NCBI RefSeq assembly: GCF_014648255.1
Contig: NZ_BMQT01000007.1
Span: 27,706 to 91,705, forward strand
Direction of reading: 5' to 3'
DNA from: Nocardioides albus
GTDB taxonomy: Bacteria; Actinomycetota; Actinomycetes; Propionibacteriales; Nocardioidaceae
DNA: 64,000 nucleotides
The notes beneath the pieces were generated by a model. The model ran no database searches, was not told where the DNA came from, and saw only the letters and a program-made list of their open reading frames with translations. A program made the position numbers and the translations under genes. This document shows, one piece after another, positions 63,577 to 64,000 of the stretch (the first letter of the stretch is position 1; every line of letters starts with the position of its first letter).

Positions 63577-64000
63577 TCAGACCGGGACGAGCTCCACGGC
63601 ACCGACGGCGTAACGGGCCAGGATGGTCCGGGCGACCTCGGGGTGGGCGCCCATCGGGTCGCTGACCGCGACGGCGCCGGCCTCGAGGGCGAGCTCCTTG
63701 GCGCGGTCGGGGAGCTGACCGGGGGCCAGGAAGAGCATGCCGACGGCGATGTGGCGGCGGCCCTCGGCGCGGAAGGCGCGGACGGCCTCGCCGGTTGCCG
63801 GGGGAGCAGCCGAGGCGTACGCAGCCACGACCGGCAGCTTGTGGTGGGCACCCCAGATCCGGGCCAGGCGGGCGACCGACTGGTTGGCCAGCGAATCCGA
63901 GGAGCCGGCGGCGGCCAGGACGAGCGCGTCGAGCTCGCGCACCCGCGCGGCCTTCAACGACGCCCGCAGGCGCTCGTCGAGCACCTGGAGGAAGACGCTC
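63577..64000 (-). CDS. Sirohydrochlorin chelatase-like (CbiX/SirB) protein, C-terminal part
   Basis: The visible 141 residues read DALVLAAAGSSDSLANQSVARLARIWG, VVAAYASAAPPATGEAVRAFRAEG and IAVGMLFLAPGQLPDRAKEL, the pattern of the second half of CbiX-type chelatases that put Co or Fe into sirohydrochlorin. The start is beyond the window, so domain number and metal are unknown. GTG 63984 is only an internal codon. Confidence 0.8.
   Translation of the reverse strand, partial: SVFLQVLDERLRASLKAARVRELDALVLAAAGSSDSLANQSVARLARIWGAHHKLPVVAAYASAAPPATGEAVRAFRAEGRRHIAVGMLFLAPGQLPDRAKELALEAGAVAVSDPMGAHPEVARTILARYAVGAVELVPV

Overview
The window is high-GC actinobacterial chromosome with many GTG/TTG starts and tightly overlapping stop/start codons. 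Gene order (dapA-rnj-ftsK-rodZ-like, rimO-pgsA-cinA-clgR, DUF3046 ... recA-recX) and gene content suggest Nocardioides or a close relative in the Nocardioidaceae (Propionibacteriales). This is inferred from synteny and protein character; no database search was run. I see no rRNA, tRNA, CRISPR array, prophage or insertion sequence with a transposase.

Layout. 1-5.9 kb holds central metabolism: the start of the 2-oxoacid dehydrogenase E2 gene, pepA, gcvT, a phzF-like gene, and thyA-folA. 6.0-7.1 kb has a decayed HAD phosphatase and an orphan gene. 7.1-16 kb is the dapA-rnj-ftsK core block with an F420-type oxidoreductase, a YhhN protein and a fused RodZ-like protein. 16.2-22.2 kb is a citrate/tricarboxylate module: a CitAB/DcuSR-type two-component system divergent from tctCBA and a universal stress gene. 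22.3-33.6 kb is rimO-pgsA, a secreted nuclease, cinA-clgR, a Nei2 glycosylase and a giant Lhr helicase. 33.6-43.9 kb is accessory metabolism: a MocR regulator with an amino-acid permease, and a four-gene SDR/acyl-CoA ligase/aldehyde dehydrogenase/P450 operon divergent from a flavoprotein monooxygenase. 43.9-45.8 kb is repeat-rich and ends in a DUF222/HNH gene. 45.9-54.7 kb carries a methyltransferase, a racemase, a HelR-like helicase, a NodIJ/Drr-type ABC exporter and a DinB-methyltransferase fusion. 54.7-58 kb is an MFS gene plus a likely copper-stress cluster (DUF305, DUF6153, DUF4396) under a CsoR-type operator, placed between DUF3046 and recA. 58-64 kb is recA-recX, a phosphoribosyltransferase, GNAT, PPK2, a HipA-like kinase with DUF3037, and the end of a sirohydrochlorin chelatase-like gene.

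The most unusual content is repetitive DNA. (i) A 55-bp element occurs three times. Two copies lie in frame inside unrelated proteins (Lhr and an acyl-CoA ligase) and give both the same peptide, GDRVGLDTPPPSGSGGSTSG. Shorter relatives lie in PhzF, an MFS loop and elsewhere in Lhr, and a cluster lies at 43.9-44.1 kb. (ii) Four intergenic arrays are built from a hemi-site GCCGAGTCGGC-n7-TGAC, one of them centred on a perfect 40-bp palindrome. (iii) Lhr contains two 21-bp-period arrays in inverted orientation. (iv) A branched palindrome precedes the HNH gene. (v) A perfect 17-bp hairpin lies inside the first codons of recX. Many genes also have a TANNNT -10 box exactly 6-8 nt before the start codon, which predicts widespread leaderless transcription.
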